The translations under genes and the position numbers were made by a program. This document shows, piece after piece, positions 1 to 13,300 of a DNA stretch of 64,000 nucleotides; the stretch's first letter is position 1; each line of letters begins with the position of its first letter. The stretch is from Anodontia alba (Eukaryota; Mollusca; Bivalvia; Lucinida; Lucinidae). The notes beneath the pieces were generated by a model, which worked only from the letters and a program-made list of their open reading frames with translations, had not been told where the DNA came from and searched no databases. The stretch covers positions 14,681,211-14,745,210 of the forward strand of contig OZ024821.1 in assembly GCA_964016985.1 (NCBI GenBank), written 5' to 3'.

Positions 1-2905
1 ATCGGCTTAAAACTGTGGTAGGAGTTACGGGGTCAAGGTACCTACTCCCTATACGCTTCTGTAGTATTAGAATTCAAAAAATGTCTAAGTTAAAAATGCA
101 GAAAGAGTGGTAAAAAATTATTTCAGGATTCTGAAAAAACCACATGCATATCTTCAGGCCATCCTAAAAGCCCTTGTAAAGTTTCAAAAGGATCGGACAG
201 AAACTGTGGGAGGAGTTAAGGGGACAAGGTACCTGCACCCTATACACTTCTGCAATATTAGCTCAAAAAATGTCTAAGTTAAAAATGCGGAAAAAGTAAT
301 AAAAAAATATTTCAGGATTCTGAAAAATCAACCTGCATATTTTCAGGCCATCCTAAAATCCCACGTAAAGTTTCAAAAGGATCGGCTAAAAACTGTGGGA
401 GGAGTTAAGGGGACACGGTACCTACTCCCTATAAGCTTCTGTAATATTAGAACTCAAAAAATGTCTAAGTTCAAAACGTGTAAAAAGTGATAAAAAATAA
501 TTTCAGGATTCTGGATAAACCACATGCATATTTTCAGACCATCCTTAAAGCACCTGTAAAGTTTCAAAAGGATCGGCCAAAAACTGTGGGAGGAGTTAAG
601 GGGACAAGGTACCTGCTCCCTATATACTCCTGTAGTATTAGAACTCAAAAAATGTCTAAGTTAAAAATGCGGAACAAGTGATAAAAAATTATTTCAGGAT
701 TCTGAAAAAAACACATGCATATCTTCAGACCATCCTAAAAGCCCATGTAAAGTTTCAAAAGGATCGGCCAAAAACTGTTGGAGGAGTTAAGGGGACAAGG
801 TACCTACTCCCTATACGCTTCTGTAATATTAGAATTCAAAAAATGTCTATGTTCAAAATGTCTAAAAAGTAATAAAAATTAATTTCAGGATTCTGAAAAA
901 ACCACATGCACATCTTCAGACTATCCTTAAAACACCTGTAAAGTTTCAAAAGAATCAGCCAAAAACTGTGGGAGGAGTTAAGGGGACAAGGTACCTGCTC
1001 CCTATACACTTCTGTAGTATTAGAACTCAAAAAATGTCTAAGTTAAAAATGCGGAAAAAGTGATAAAAAATTATTTCAGGATTCTGAAAAAACCACATGC
1101 ATATCTTCAGGCCATCCTAAAAGCCCATGTAAAGTTTCAAAAGGATCGGCCAAAAACTGTGGGAGGAGTTAAGGGGACAAGGTACCTACTCCCTATACAC
1201 TTCTGTAGTATTAGAACTCAAAAAATGTCTAAGTTAAAAATGCAAAAAAAGTAATAAAAAATTATTTCAGGATTCTGAAAAAACCACATGCATATCTTCA
1301 GGCCATCCTAAAAGCCCATGTAAAGTTTCAAAAGGATCGGTCAAAAACTATGGGAGGAGTTAAGGGGACAAGGTACCTACTCCCTATAGACTTCTGTAAT
1401 ATTAGAACTCAAAAAATGTCTGTTAAAAATGCGGAAAGAGTGGTAAAAAATTATTTCAGGATTCTGAAAAAAACACATGATTATCTTCAGGCCATCCTAA
1501 AAGCCCTTGTAAAGTTTCAAAAGGATCGGACAAAAACTGTGGGAGGAGTTAAGGGGACAAGGTACCTGCACCCTAAACACTTCTGCAATATTAGCTCAAA
1601 AAATGTCTAAGTTAAAAATGCGGAAAAAGTAATGAAAAAATATTTCAGGATTCTGAAAAATCAACCTGCATATTTTCAGGCCATCCTAAAAGCCCACGTA
1701 AAGTTTCAAAAGGATCGGCCAAAAACTGTGGGAGGAGTTAAGGGGACAAGGTACCTACTCCCTATAGACTTCTGTAATATTAGAACTCAAAAAATGTCTA
1801 AGTTCAAAACGTGTAAAAAGTGATAAAAAATAATTTCAGGATTCTGGATAAACCACATGCATATTTTCAGACCATCCTTAAAGCACCTGTAAAGTTTCAA
1901 AAGGATCAGCCAAAAACTTTGGGAGGAGTTAAGGGGACAAGGTACCTGCTCCCTATATACTCCTGTAGTATTAGAACTCAAAAAATGTCTAAGTTAAAAA
2001 TGCGGAAAAAGTGATAAAAAATTATTTCAGGATTCTGAAAAAAAACACATGCATATCTTCAGGCCATCCTAAAAGCCCATGTAAAGTTTCAAAAGGATCG
2101 GCCAAAAACTGTGGGAGGAGTTAAGGGGACAAGGTACCTACTCCCTATACGCTTCTGTAATATAAGAATTCAAAAAATGTCTATGTTCAAAATGTCTAAA
2201 AAGCAATAAAAATTAATTTCAGGATTCTGAAAAAACCACATACACATCTTCAGACTATCCTTAAAACACCTGTAAAGTTTCAAAAGAATCGGCCAAAAAT
2301 TGTGGGAGGAGTTAAGGGGACAAGGTACCTGCTCCCTATACACTTCTGTAGTATTAGAACTCAAAAAATGTCTAAGTTAACAATGCGGAAAAAGTAATAA
2401 AAAATTATTTTAGGATTCTGAAAAAAACCACATGCATATCTTCAGGCCATCCTTAAAGCCCATGTAAAGTTTCAAAAGGATCGGCCAAAAACTGTGGGAG
2501 GAGTTAAGGGGACAAGGTACCTACTCCCTATACACTTCTGTAGTATTAGAACTCAAAAAATGTCTAAGTTAAAAATGCAAAAAAAGTAATAAAAAATTAT
2601 TTCAGGATTCTGAAAAAACCACATGCATATCTTCAGGCCATCCTAAAAGCCCATGTAAAGTTTCAAAAGGATCGGCCAAAAACTATGGGAGGAGTTAAGG
2701 GGACAAGGTACCTACTCCCTATAGACTTCTGTAATATTAGAACTAAAAAAATGTCTAAGTTAAAAATGCGGAAAAAGTGATAAAAAATTACTTCAGGATT
2801 CTGGAAAAAACCACATGCATATCTTCAGACCATCCTTAATACATCTGTAAAGTTTCAAAAGGATCGGACAGAAACTGTGGGTGGAGTTAAGGGGACAAAG
2901 TACCT
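1..2905. repeat. 191-bp satellite array with 7-monomer higher-order repeat
   Basis: About 15 head-to-tail monomers of 189-192 bp. The marker TTTCAGGATT recurs at 121, 310, 501, 692, 883, 1074, 1265, 1454, 1643, 1834, 2025, 2217, about 2408 and 2600. Spacing and variants repeat every seven monomers: each monomer between 121 and 1265 has its closest partner 1333-1335 bp downstream, including the two 189-bp monomers. The array runs off the left edge and breaks off near 2905. The 64-residue open frames within it recur with the period and are not proteins. Confidence 0.95.
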
Positions 2906-3046
2906 ACTAAAAACTCGGAACCACGCACCACGAACCCCACGCGCCACGCGCCACGCACCACGTGCCACGCCCACGCGCCGAGCCCCACGGAAAACCAAAA
3001 ACAGTGTCCCTCCACTTTTCTTCGAAAAGGCGGGGGACAAAAAAAA
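2906..3046 (+). mobile_element. GC-rich tract and 3' stem-loop terminating the satellite
   Basis: Directly after the last monomer comes a degenerate CCACGC/CCACGCG tract (about 2920-2985), then a stem-loop at 3006-3038 (GTCCC..CTTTT-CTTC-GAAAAG..GGGGAC), then a run of A. The same order of GC-rich tract, stem-loop and A-run closes the other tandem-repeat elements of this window, so I read this as the 3' end of an element whose internal minisatellite is the 191-bp array. The link between array and terminus is inference. Confidence 0.6.
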
Positions 3047-3961
3047 CACTTTATTATAGAAATTGCATCAGTTGGACCAATTTTTGGCTGTAAATTTAAT
3101 TTTAGAGTTAGGCCAAAAAAGGAACAGTATTAGATTCTCAGGCACTTTTTTGAAAAAATAGATGCCTGCAGGTGGCTTTTTATTTTTATTTTTCCAGTTA
3201 GGTACATTCTTTGACAGTTGGGTATGTTTGGGTAAACAAAATGGCAGTGTTTTTTTCAGAAAGTATCTGAAATGCAAGTTTTGAGTCTCAAACAACATAA
3301 ACAGATCGCAATTTACCGATTTACCAAGTAAGTAAGAATGCCATATGTTTGTGGTCTGGACTGCAATTTGGTTAGAAATAATTCTCAGATACGTAAGTGA
3401 GAAAAATCCAGTGTCATGTATTTTTTTGGTTGGAAAAAAAACAAACTTTCCACTGAGAAAAATCATATATGCCTTAATCATATGGCCTTAATATTTGAGA
3501 GAAAAAAACCACAGACACAGAAAAGACAAATAGTTTCTGACTAGATATGGTCAAACAGAACAAAATATTTTCATTTAAAGTAAAACGCCATGCAAAAGGT
3601 CTTTCCAAGTGATGTCCAAAGGACAGTAAGTTTTGGGACAAACAGGCTTGAGTAAACAGAGTAGACCCAGATCAGATGCCGCAGAGCCTACACTGTTTGC
3701 TACTCATCCAGCAATATTTTGGACACATCAACAGGTAATAAAATTGACTTTTCCAAATTTTAGGACAAGCATGGTAAGGAATTATGATGCCCCAATAGGA
3801 TAAATATGGTAGGCTTGGAATCAGCCCTGTAAATATACAAAAATTCAAAAAAAAGTGTTTGTATTTTTCAATGGTTTAAAAGTTACAAAATTTTGATATC
3901 CACAAGGACATTTTTTCCTATATTGATCACATACATATTGGTGCCTAAAAAAAAATATCTT
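3047..3961. other. AT-rich intronic sequence, no gene seen
   Basis: No coding signal was found, including for the missing last exon of the HSD17B8-like gene. A fragment of the hairpin repeat that starts with CAAACAG..GTAGACCCAGATCAGATG lies around 3640-3765. Confidence 0.5.
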
Positions 3962-4168
3962 TTAACCCTTGCCATGCTGATTCAATTAAGAAGCCACACC
4001 CACTTCTAATTTGCAGCCAGTCAGATTACTTGATCCAGATTCTTGATACTAATTCACATACTTAATGACAGTGAAGATCCAGATGAATGTGCTTCTTCAG
4101 AAGTTAACTGATCTGGCTCTACAGTTTGCAAAGGCAGGGTGTATCAGGGTTCAGCAGGACTCTGATTA
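3962..4168. mobile_element. MITE family A, degenerate copy
   Basis: Starts TTAACCCTTGCCATGCTGA and ends in a decayed inverted copy. It carries the family's inner palindrome (GATCCAGAT..GAAG..ATCTGG). Eight copies of this family lie in the window. Confidence 0.75.
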
Positions 4169-4196
4169 AATATCACTTTTTATCTGAAACTTTTAC

Positions 4197-4324
4197 CTTC
4201 TGGCTTGCCTAGCCTCCCCTGTGGCACCTGGAGTTTGACTTGTTCAATAATTTTCTCTGGAACCATATCTGTCATTGGTGTCTCGATAAATCCTGGTAAT
4301 ACTACATTCACTCTAATACCATAC
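4197..4324 (-). CDS. HSD17B8: HSD17B8-like exon: VLPGF region
   Basis: Acceptor TTGAAG at 4325-4330 and donor GTAAAAG below 4197. Completes a split Arg codon, then encodes YGIRVNVVLPGFIETPMTDM..GRLGKPE (42 codons plus 1 nt). This is the region after the active site that carries the PG motif and the start of the substrate loop. It ends in phase 1, so at least one more exon is required. Confidence 0.9.
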
Positions 4325-7300
4325 CTTCAAGAGAAATACAAACAGAAACCAGCATCTTAGTTAAGGTCGTAGTTAAGGTTTTAACAATTGGGTATTTTTG
4401 GCTGTTTTTACCACCCCATTTCACATTTAAATGGATATCAGGAATTTTCTTTTGGGTAAATGAATCAATTCCCTGTTTTGCTAATGGAGGCAAAATTAAT
4501 GACATTTGGGTATTTACTCCATAACTTTAATTTGAACTGCTTTTTCAGAATTTTTAATTTGGTACATACCCCAAAAAGCAGTTTATCTAAGGCAATTCAG
4601 AAGCTATAAACTTCAACCTCTAGGTTAACCCTTAAACCACCTTTCACAATAGAAGCAAATGGATGTTCTAAAACATATATTTTTTATATATGTAACTAAG
4701 GCTGGTTATTTCATGCGAATTGTCTGCATAACATAGCTTAATTATTTTGCTGATAAATATGTCTCCAGCATCAAAGTATTTGATGTAAAATATCTTCATT
4801 AAAGTATTTTTGTTGAAAACATTTTCACAAAGTTCCAATAGATGCTAAATACTTAGGAACCTCTTTTTCAGAGGGTTCATTATAAGACATTTTGGATACA
4901 AGACAATTTAAAGGTGGGCCTCAAAATTATTGTAACCAAACAAAAATGTATAGATTACACAGAAAAAAATGCCCATTTACAGTCATTTTTCGTTTTTGGC
5001 CCTTAACATTTTTTTTCTATTGTGTTGGGCTTTAATGACACATCAACCCTTGTGTCATCTCCCAGAGAAAAGGAAAAGAGAGATAGAAGAGATAGTAGAG
5101 GGGATGAAAGAGAGGGACAGAGGAGTATGAGGAAAATGAATGAAAGTGAAAAAATAGAAGAAATAAAAACATTCCCCCGCTACCCTTACCTGCTGCAAGG
5201 ATAGTAGGTCTTGCGAACTGTAAGCCAATATCAGTTTGACACCCCAGTGATGCAAGATACACAACACCTTTGCCTCACCCAACCACCGGTTTTTGTTTTG
5301 GATCCCAGCAATAGTATTGTAAATTAGTGCATATCACACATGTAACAAGTTTTTTTTATTGGTTATAACTGCATCACATGCAGGTCTCTATTGATGAATA
5401 GAAGCACAAGGGGGCACTATCATGTGATATGTACCAGTCCATAAAATGTGACAGTGCCCACCCTGAAAACCTGCATGAAAAGCACTTTTGAAAGCATCAA
5501 CATGTTCTACAGCAAAATAAGACAAAACGTGCCTCATGTATGATTCATGAGAACAACAGACTGTGCAAATGCCAGATAAAACTGTGCATTATTATCAGGG
5601 TCTTTATTGTCACTGCCTGTATGGTTAGCATGATATCTTGTTATGTGGCCGGCTTCATACTCATTTTCACTGCCCACAAGACTACCTTTTCTCAAGTAAA
5701 GTCGACTCTCGTTATCTCGAATTCCAAGGGACTCACTGAAACACTTCGAGATATCCGCACCTCGACATATCAGAGTTGAGAGAGTGAGTAAAATAATAAA
5801 TTGAACAACCACATTTAACAAATGAATATGTATTTTGACTCCTGAAGTTAGAAATATATATATATAAAATAATGTGGAAAAGAGGAGAAATTGCTCCTTA
5901 GGAGCAATTTCTCCTCTTTTCCACATTATTTTGTTACCTGTTGTCATAGTTTCATGTTAAAACAGGGACCAGATTATCACTTAGAGATAAGCGGTAATTC
6001 AAAATAAGCGTGTTCGAGGTAACGAGGTTCGACTGTATTTCCTTAATTTATGTGAAGTTGTCCATTTAATCTCATGAAAACAGTCTAAAACAGTTCTTGT
6101 GATGCAAGAGTGTTTTAAACGCAAATTTTTGAAAATCATTTTATTAAGATGGAAAACTCACCTTACTCCATGTTTCTAACTTTTTGTACACAAAAGATGA
6201 GAAATATGGGTCTAGGAATATATGGGAAAAATTACATGATGTATAGATAGATGGATTTAGTGGCTGCCCATTGTGCAGGCTAATGGGGTTTTATATTAGT
6301 GGGAAATCTCTGGAGACACATTATAACATCATGGCCAGTTTACATGTGCTTGTAATTTGTCACACAAAACAGAGCTGTTCAATGCACTAAAGTCAATAGA
6401 AACCCAAGCTTCAGACACTATGAAGATTTATGTAGTGCCCTTAGGCCAGGGCCTGGACAGAATGATATGGCCCTCGCCATATCATTTTGTTGGTCCAAGC
6501 CCTGGCCCTCTGGCAGTCCATAAACCTTCAAAGCACTCTCAGCTTAGGTTACTACTGCTTAACCCTTGTCATGCTGAATAAATTAAAATGCCACACCCAC
6601 TTCTAATTTTCAGCCAAACAGATTACTTGATCTGGATTGTTGCTATAAATTCACATACTTAATAGCACACAGTGCAGATCCAGATCAGTTGGCTGCTTAT
6701 TATTATGGTATATCCACTAGATATGTTTTTATGGAGAAATAAAATATCCCAGAATTATCACCAAACACTCCTGCTTAACAAGTCTTGTGCTAGCATATAT
6801 CAAAAGATTTTTTTTTTTTTTCCTTTTTACAGTTTCAGCTTTAACATATAAAGCACCAATCATAACTGCAGCTAATGACATTCTGATTTTTATTCCTGGG
6901 CCAAGTTGTTCAAAGCATCGTTAGCTTAACAAGCTTGTTAGTGATCAAAATGTTAACTGCTCTAGTAAGTACAATATCTAATTCACAGGTATTTTTGCCG
7001 AAAAATGCAAAAGCTACTCACATTTTTTCAGCAAAAATATTTGTGTATATGCCATACTTAATGATCAAAGTTTTAATGATACGTTAACTAACAACATCGT
7101 TAATTTTTAACAACTGGGCCCGGTTTTCCAGAGAAAATCATGTTTGACTTTTCAGGAGCATCCAGACAATTCCCATGGAATGTCAATGAAATTCTAAGAG
7201 GTTGTCTTTGGTAACACAGAACACACAAAAGAAAGAAAATTGGAGACTTGGTTTTATTAAGTCTCATTATATAAGGCTGTATATTCTCCCTATCATCGGC

Positions 7301-10300
7301 TTAAGTGGTATTCAATTTTCAAAGTATCCAGATTGGGCTCAATGATCCCATCGGAAATATATTATAATCTGCAATATGATGAAGTACATAAAGATGTTTT
7401 ACGACTGCCACACGGCACTTAACACCAGCTGCAGTGAAGTAAAAGGAAAATCTAAAAGGTTTCTCCGAAACCTAATAAAAAATAAAATGAGAAACGATAA
7501 CACCCCACCATTATCATGTCGCAGACAGATAACTTTGTCAAAAACTGACGAAATTTGCCCATGATCCCTAAACAGATCTCGACAATATCGATGCACGTAT
7601 CTAATTTGGTAAAATCCATTAAGATTTACTCAAGTTATTGTCCTGAAAATAAAATACTGATGCACGGCGGGCAGATAACTCTGTCAAAAATGGACGATTT
7701 GCCCATTAGAAATCTTAAAGCAGATCTTCACAATATCAATGCAATGCACATACCAAGTTTAATGAAAATCCATTGATAATCACTAAAGTTATCATCCAGA
7801 AATGAAAATACAGACATGTCAAGGGCAGATAACTGTCCAAAATTGAGGAAACTTGCCATCAGCAATTCCAAACCAGATCTTCACAATATCAATGCACAAA
7901 CTGAGTGGTGAAAATCCATTGATATTTACTAAAGTTATCATCCGGAAATGAAAATTCGGACATATTACAGGCAGTTAACTCTGTCAAAAATTGATGAAGT
8001 TTGCCCATTAACAATCCCAAACCAGATCTCTACAATATCAATGCACACACCAAGAGTGTTGCCTCCTACCATTCTGTTTTGCATTTTAACGGCTGAAATA
8101 AAAAACAAAGTTGTTATTTATTTACCTTGCTAACTCTCTGGCAGCTGTTTTTGATAGACCAATCACACCTGCTTTTGTGGCAGCATAATTTGTTTGGCCT
8201 ACATTACCAGCCTGCAATGAAAAACAAGTTTTGAGAGCACAGGGTACCTATTAGGTGATGAGGAGTGAAACCAGTTTTGTTAACTTTTAGACCACATTTA
8301 ATCTTGCCAGTGATATTTTAGTGTGTTATACCGGAAGGTGAAAAAGCAAATCTGGTAGATTTTTTTCCCCCAATATAAGCGTATATCTATTCAAAAACAA
8401 AAAAACTATCAAAATAACTAAAGATTTCTTCTTGTTGTGTGATGTATTTTATCAGGCTAAGACTTACCTTGAATTTGAGACTAAATTTGGAAGTCAAGGA
8501 ATATTCTGAGGGTCTGAACATAATCAAAGACTTATCATCAAATTAGCGCAAACAAAAAATTTCCCCTATAGCTGGTTTAACACGAAACCTGCTCATTGAT
8601 ATAGTGCAAATTCGGTGTCCACTCACCTGTATAATCCTTTTGTTATGAAATAGGTTTGGATATCTAATGTCATACATTTCATGCAGACGTTGAGAAGTCT
8701 GTGCATAATGTAGTCAGAGAGGACTTTCCTGGTGCATCTGTCAAAGGATGCCAGTTTTATCCTGGGTAAGCTAGGTGGCATAAGATACAGGAGATGGGAC
8801 TATCTAAGATATACTCTGAACATGATAATGACACATCGAAGTGGCTATCACACACATTTGGACTTGCATATCTTGATCCACAGGAGGTAGAAGACAGTTT
8901 TATATTTGACATTATGTCTGATGCACCAAGTGACAATGCAGCCTGTGACAAATATGCCGATTATTTGCTGTCCATATATGTATCAAGAGATAGAAAATTT
9001 CCCCTAGAGTTGTGGGCTTCCACACCAGAGAACTAGAAGTACGAACAATGCTGCTGAGGCATTTTGTAGCCAATACAATGCTGCACACCCAAATATACTG
9101 GTATACGTTTTTACTGACCTGTTCAACAAGTTACAAGCAAATAGATATGTGAAGATTGTTCCTGTATAATACAGCTAACGGAAGATCAATACAGGTAACT
9201 CCACAGGTAACTGCCCAAAATATTTGCGCTAATTCGATGAGCAGGGTTCCAGAAATCAAGAGAAATTCCTATGTTGTTTCAATGGCTTTTTTCACTGTTT
9301 TAATAAGCACTTTGGCTAATTTGATGAATCACCTAATCAAATGCTATTATGAAAGCCTATGGAAAAGTAATTATGATGCTGTTCTCTAACCATTACCACT
9401 CTCTTGGCTAATTCAGCAGATGACATATTAATGATATTTTTCTTATTTTTCCCAGAAAACAGGTTCTGACAGTTCATGCAGACATATCATCATCATCATC
9501 ATCATTATCATCATCATCATCATCATAATCGGATTTTTGATTAACGTGCAGGTACAGGGGGAATATACACATCAGTGGGCCCCCTTCCAGATAGCTCGCT
9601 TGCTGCACGCATGGCAGATCTCACACCAGATCTCCAGGTAAGTCTATCATGAGGGTTGATAGCATCTTGGGCCTCCCAGGCCCATGCTTTCCCTCAACCT
9701 GTATGTGAAAGGCTGTCTTGACTGCACCATTGGAGCGTTCCACATGTCAATACCAGTGGAGCCTCTCCTTCAGAATTAGGTCCAGATCCTCAATCCCACG
9801 CCGCACAAGTAGCTCATTGGACCTGGTGGTGACAATGTCTTGCGGCCTGACATTGCAGATCTGTCTGATCATTGCCCTGTCATTCCGCTGCAGACGCTGG
9901 AGGTTTGACTTTGTCAATGGGCAAGTCTCACTGGCATGGAGCATTGCGCTCCGCAAACAAGAGCTGTACACATAGCCACGTGTTTTGAAAGAGAGGTGGT
10001 GTGAAGACAGGACTGGTAGCAGATCCTTGAACTTCTTCCAGGCGGTTTTCACACATATTGTGGTTGTAAGTTCACAGCCACCTGCTGCTGAGAGCATGTC
10101 TCCTAGGTAGCAAAAGGAAGCTACCACCTCCAGCTTGTCAGGTCCGACCTGGACTTCCTTCTGTGGTCTGCTGTCCAAGGGGCATGCAATTCCCTGGCGG
10201 CGTGTACATCTGTAGTCAGGATCCTTTGTCAAGCGCTTGAGCCCACTGCATTTCTTGTGCACACAGTATTTGCAGCCATTGCAGAAGATACTGTTGCTAC

Positions 10301-13300
10301 CCATTCCAGTGCGACAGACAGAGCATGGAAACTTGCCTGAACTCTGCAGGAGGTCCAGGCCCATACGGCAGGTCATGATCTTCATCTTTCCTGCGTTTAC
10401 TCTCAGTCCTTTCTTTTCCATTGCTTCTTTCCAAGTCAAGAGCCTCCTGACACATTCCTCGAGCGATTCAGTGATGATAACAAAGTCATCGGCATAGAGG
10501 TCCTCCCAGAGGACCCCAGAACGGAACTCTCTTGATAAGGCTTCAAGCACAATAATGAAGAGCAGTACGCTGAGTACTGAGCCTTGGTGAACACTTCAAA
10601 CTCTTCATTGTACCCCTCACCAACACGGACACGGCTCCGCACATTTGCATACATCCCCTGCACCAGTTGCACAATCCACTCCTACACACCAAGTTTTCTG
10701 GGAAAACTATTTTAAAATGTATGCTGAAATTTTTACCCAAAGTGCTAAGTGCTAAAGACAAAACCAAACTGACGATGACTAACTCTATACTACATGTACA
10801 AACAGAGGCATCTTGATTCATAATGCTCTAGATCTTCCGAGATCTATGGGCCATGGTAAGGCTGGCACAATTAATCAGATAATCAATTAATTGATCAATA
10901 AATTCTACAAAATGATTATCATTACAGATTTGCTGACAATTGATCATTTGAATTCTATGTCTGTTACTTTACGGTATTTACTCTTAGTATTCAGACACCT
11001 CAACTCCTTACCATACTTTATCTAAAATTTGAACAAGTACATTGATTGTGTTGGGGTTTAACGACACATCAACCGTTGAGGGTCATTTTGTGTCGTCTTC
11101 CAGAGAAAGGGAGAAAAGAGATAGAAGAGAGAGTAGAGGAGATGAAAGAGAGGGACAGGGAAGAAAGAGGAACAGGAATGAAAGTGAAGAAACAGAAGAA
11201 ATAAAAACATTCCCCCTCTACCCTTACCCACTACAAGGATAGCAGGCCTTGCCCAACTGTAAGCCAATATCAGTTGGACGCCCCGGTGATGTAAGATACA
11301 CAGCACCTTCGCACCACCCGACCACCCCCTTGAACAAGTACAACTTACTACCCAATGTTGTGTCTAAAATAGCTGGACGAGTGGCAAACAGTGTAGACCC
11401 TGATGAGATGCCACATAAATAAACATGGTTCCCAAATTTGTTTATACATGTACTGTGTTAATTCCTGACAATGCAGGAAAACGCACTGTCATAATACAGT
11501 CATGGCTGATGTCATTTTAGTGCTCATAAGATTGGGAAATCAGTGTAGCATTTACACATATGGTGATATTTTCAAAGAATGTTGATAATTTGGTGTTTTA
11601 TGCCCCTTTTAACATTATTTAAGTCATACTGAGACAATGGACAGGTGATAATAAAAGGCTCTGTGCAATGAAGCATCATACAGTCAACTGAACTCCACCT
11701 CTAGCAGGATTCAAAACCTGAACCTCACGGTCCGAAGTCAGGAGAGCTAACCACTCGGTTACATGGATGCTTCTTCTTCAAAGAGAGTACCAACTTGAAA
11801 TGTGTTAGTAAAACACTATACCCCCAACTATATGCTTGTCAATACAAAATGTCAAAGTTGGAAAGCAGCATAACTCTGACAAAAGTAATCTCAAGTTCAC
11901 CAAAATTTAAAGAAATGAGTTGTGCTATGAAGGGATTTGTCCCGTTGGTAAACAGCAGCTAATTGATGAGCTGTCTTATCACAAGAGTTGTCCTGTTTAG
12001 AAACTGGCACTGCCTGATGAGTTGTATTATCATGCACTGGGCTATAAATGCAGGAAAAATAAGATGAAAATTTTAGAAAATTATTCAGATGATCTTCTAA
12101 TCTTCCGCTATCAGCTGACCAGGTTTCAAGCCCCTAGCTCAAATGCTTTTCGAGATATCTTGCTGACAAGATTTCATTCTGATTTTTCAACTCGGACAAG
12201 AAAAAAATATGGGCAAGCTATTTTTCCATTAGGAATACATGTATGAAATTTCAAAACCCTAGCATGCACTGTTCATAAGAAATGGCAAGCATCAGATTTC
12301 ATTCAGATTTTATTAAAAGGAAGTTAACTCGGACAAGAGAAAAAACTTGTATCAAATATTTTTCTATGAGGAATCCATATATGAAATTTCAAAATCTTAG
12401 CATGCATAGTTCTTGATGAATGGACAGAGGGATGGATGCACAACCCGAAACCAATATGCCCGGTCAACTTCTTTGAAGTTGGGGGCATAACTAGACAGCT
12501 ATAAAGGAAATTTGACAATGTTTGATATAATATCGCTGAATGACTTGTGACTATTCTTTGAATGCTGCTGTTTGACATCAGTCCGGGTCAATATAGACTA
12601 TGATTTTATGGTTTGGATTAACGTTTCGGCCATTGTGTTCATGTAGCCAGAATGGTTTCATTTACAAAAGTTAGTGTAATTGTTTATAATTTTTTTGTAA
12701 CCATTGCAGCCCTACCCACAAAATCAATGTTTGTTTGTTTTATTCAGGCAATCTTTCAGTCATATCGCGACAGTGTCTGGATGTGGCAGGGAGCTCAATG
12801 CTCCCTTTTAGAGTGCTGCCTCACTGAAATATCACGCCCCAGACACTTGACATGATATTCCACCTAGTCACATTATACTGACACTGAGTTGACCAGTTCT
12901 GTTTCCTAGCTCTATTTTCTTAATGCTGAGCGCCAAGCGAAAGAGCAGCTAATTCCATTTTTAAACTCTTTGGTATGACTCGGCCTGGGATCGAACCCGC
13001 AACCTCCCAGTCACAAAGTGGATGCTCTAACAACTGAGCCACAATGCCGGTTCCACAACATCAAAGTTAAGAAGGCGTATTAGATGATAATTCTGGGATA
13101 GTTTTCTTTAGTTCTCCGTTAAAACATATGTTGTGGTACTCATTAGAAGCGCCTCAACAAGGCACTTCTCATGAGTAAAATGCCTCAACAAGGCTCTTCT
13201 AACGAGTAACCACAACATATGTTTTTATGGAGAAATAAGAAAATTTATCTCAAAATTATCAGCAAATACTTGTTAACAAGTCCTCTGAACAAAAATACAA

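Noticed and set aside
454..2364. Repeated 64-residue open frames in the left array on both strands
   Set aside because: They recur with the 191-bp monomer and change with it like non-coding satellite; no codon-like conservation.
1..2905. CRISPR array
   Set aside because: No short repeats with unique spacers; contiguous 191-bp monomers in a eukaryotic genome.
3068..3481. 137-codon minus-strand open frame
   Set aside because: AT-rich, Phe/Lys/Asn-biased composition and no family resemblance; chance frame.
9747..10550. Host gene with PHD-like zinc finger
   Set aside because: The YADD box upstream and the paralogue at 45-48 kb show that it is the C-terminal part of a LINE reverse transcriptase.
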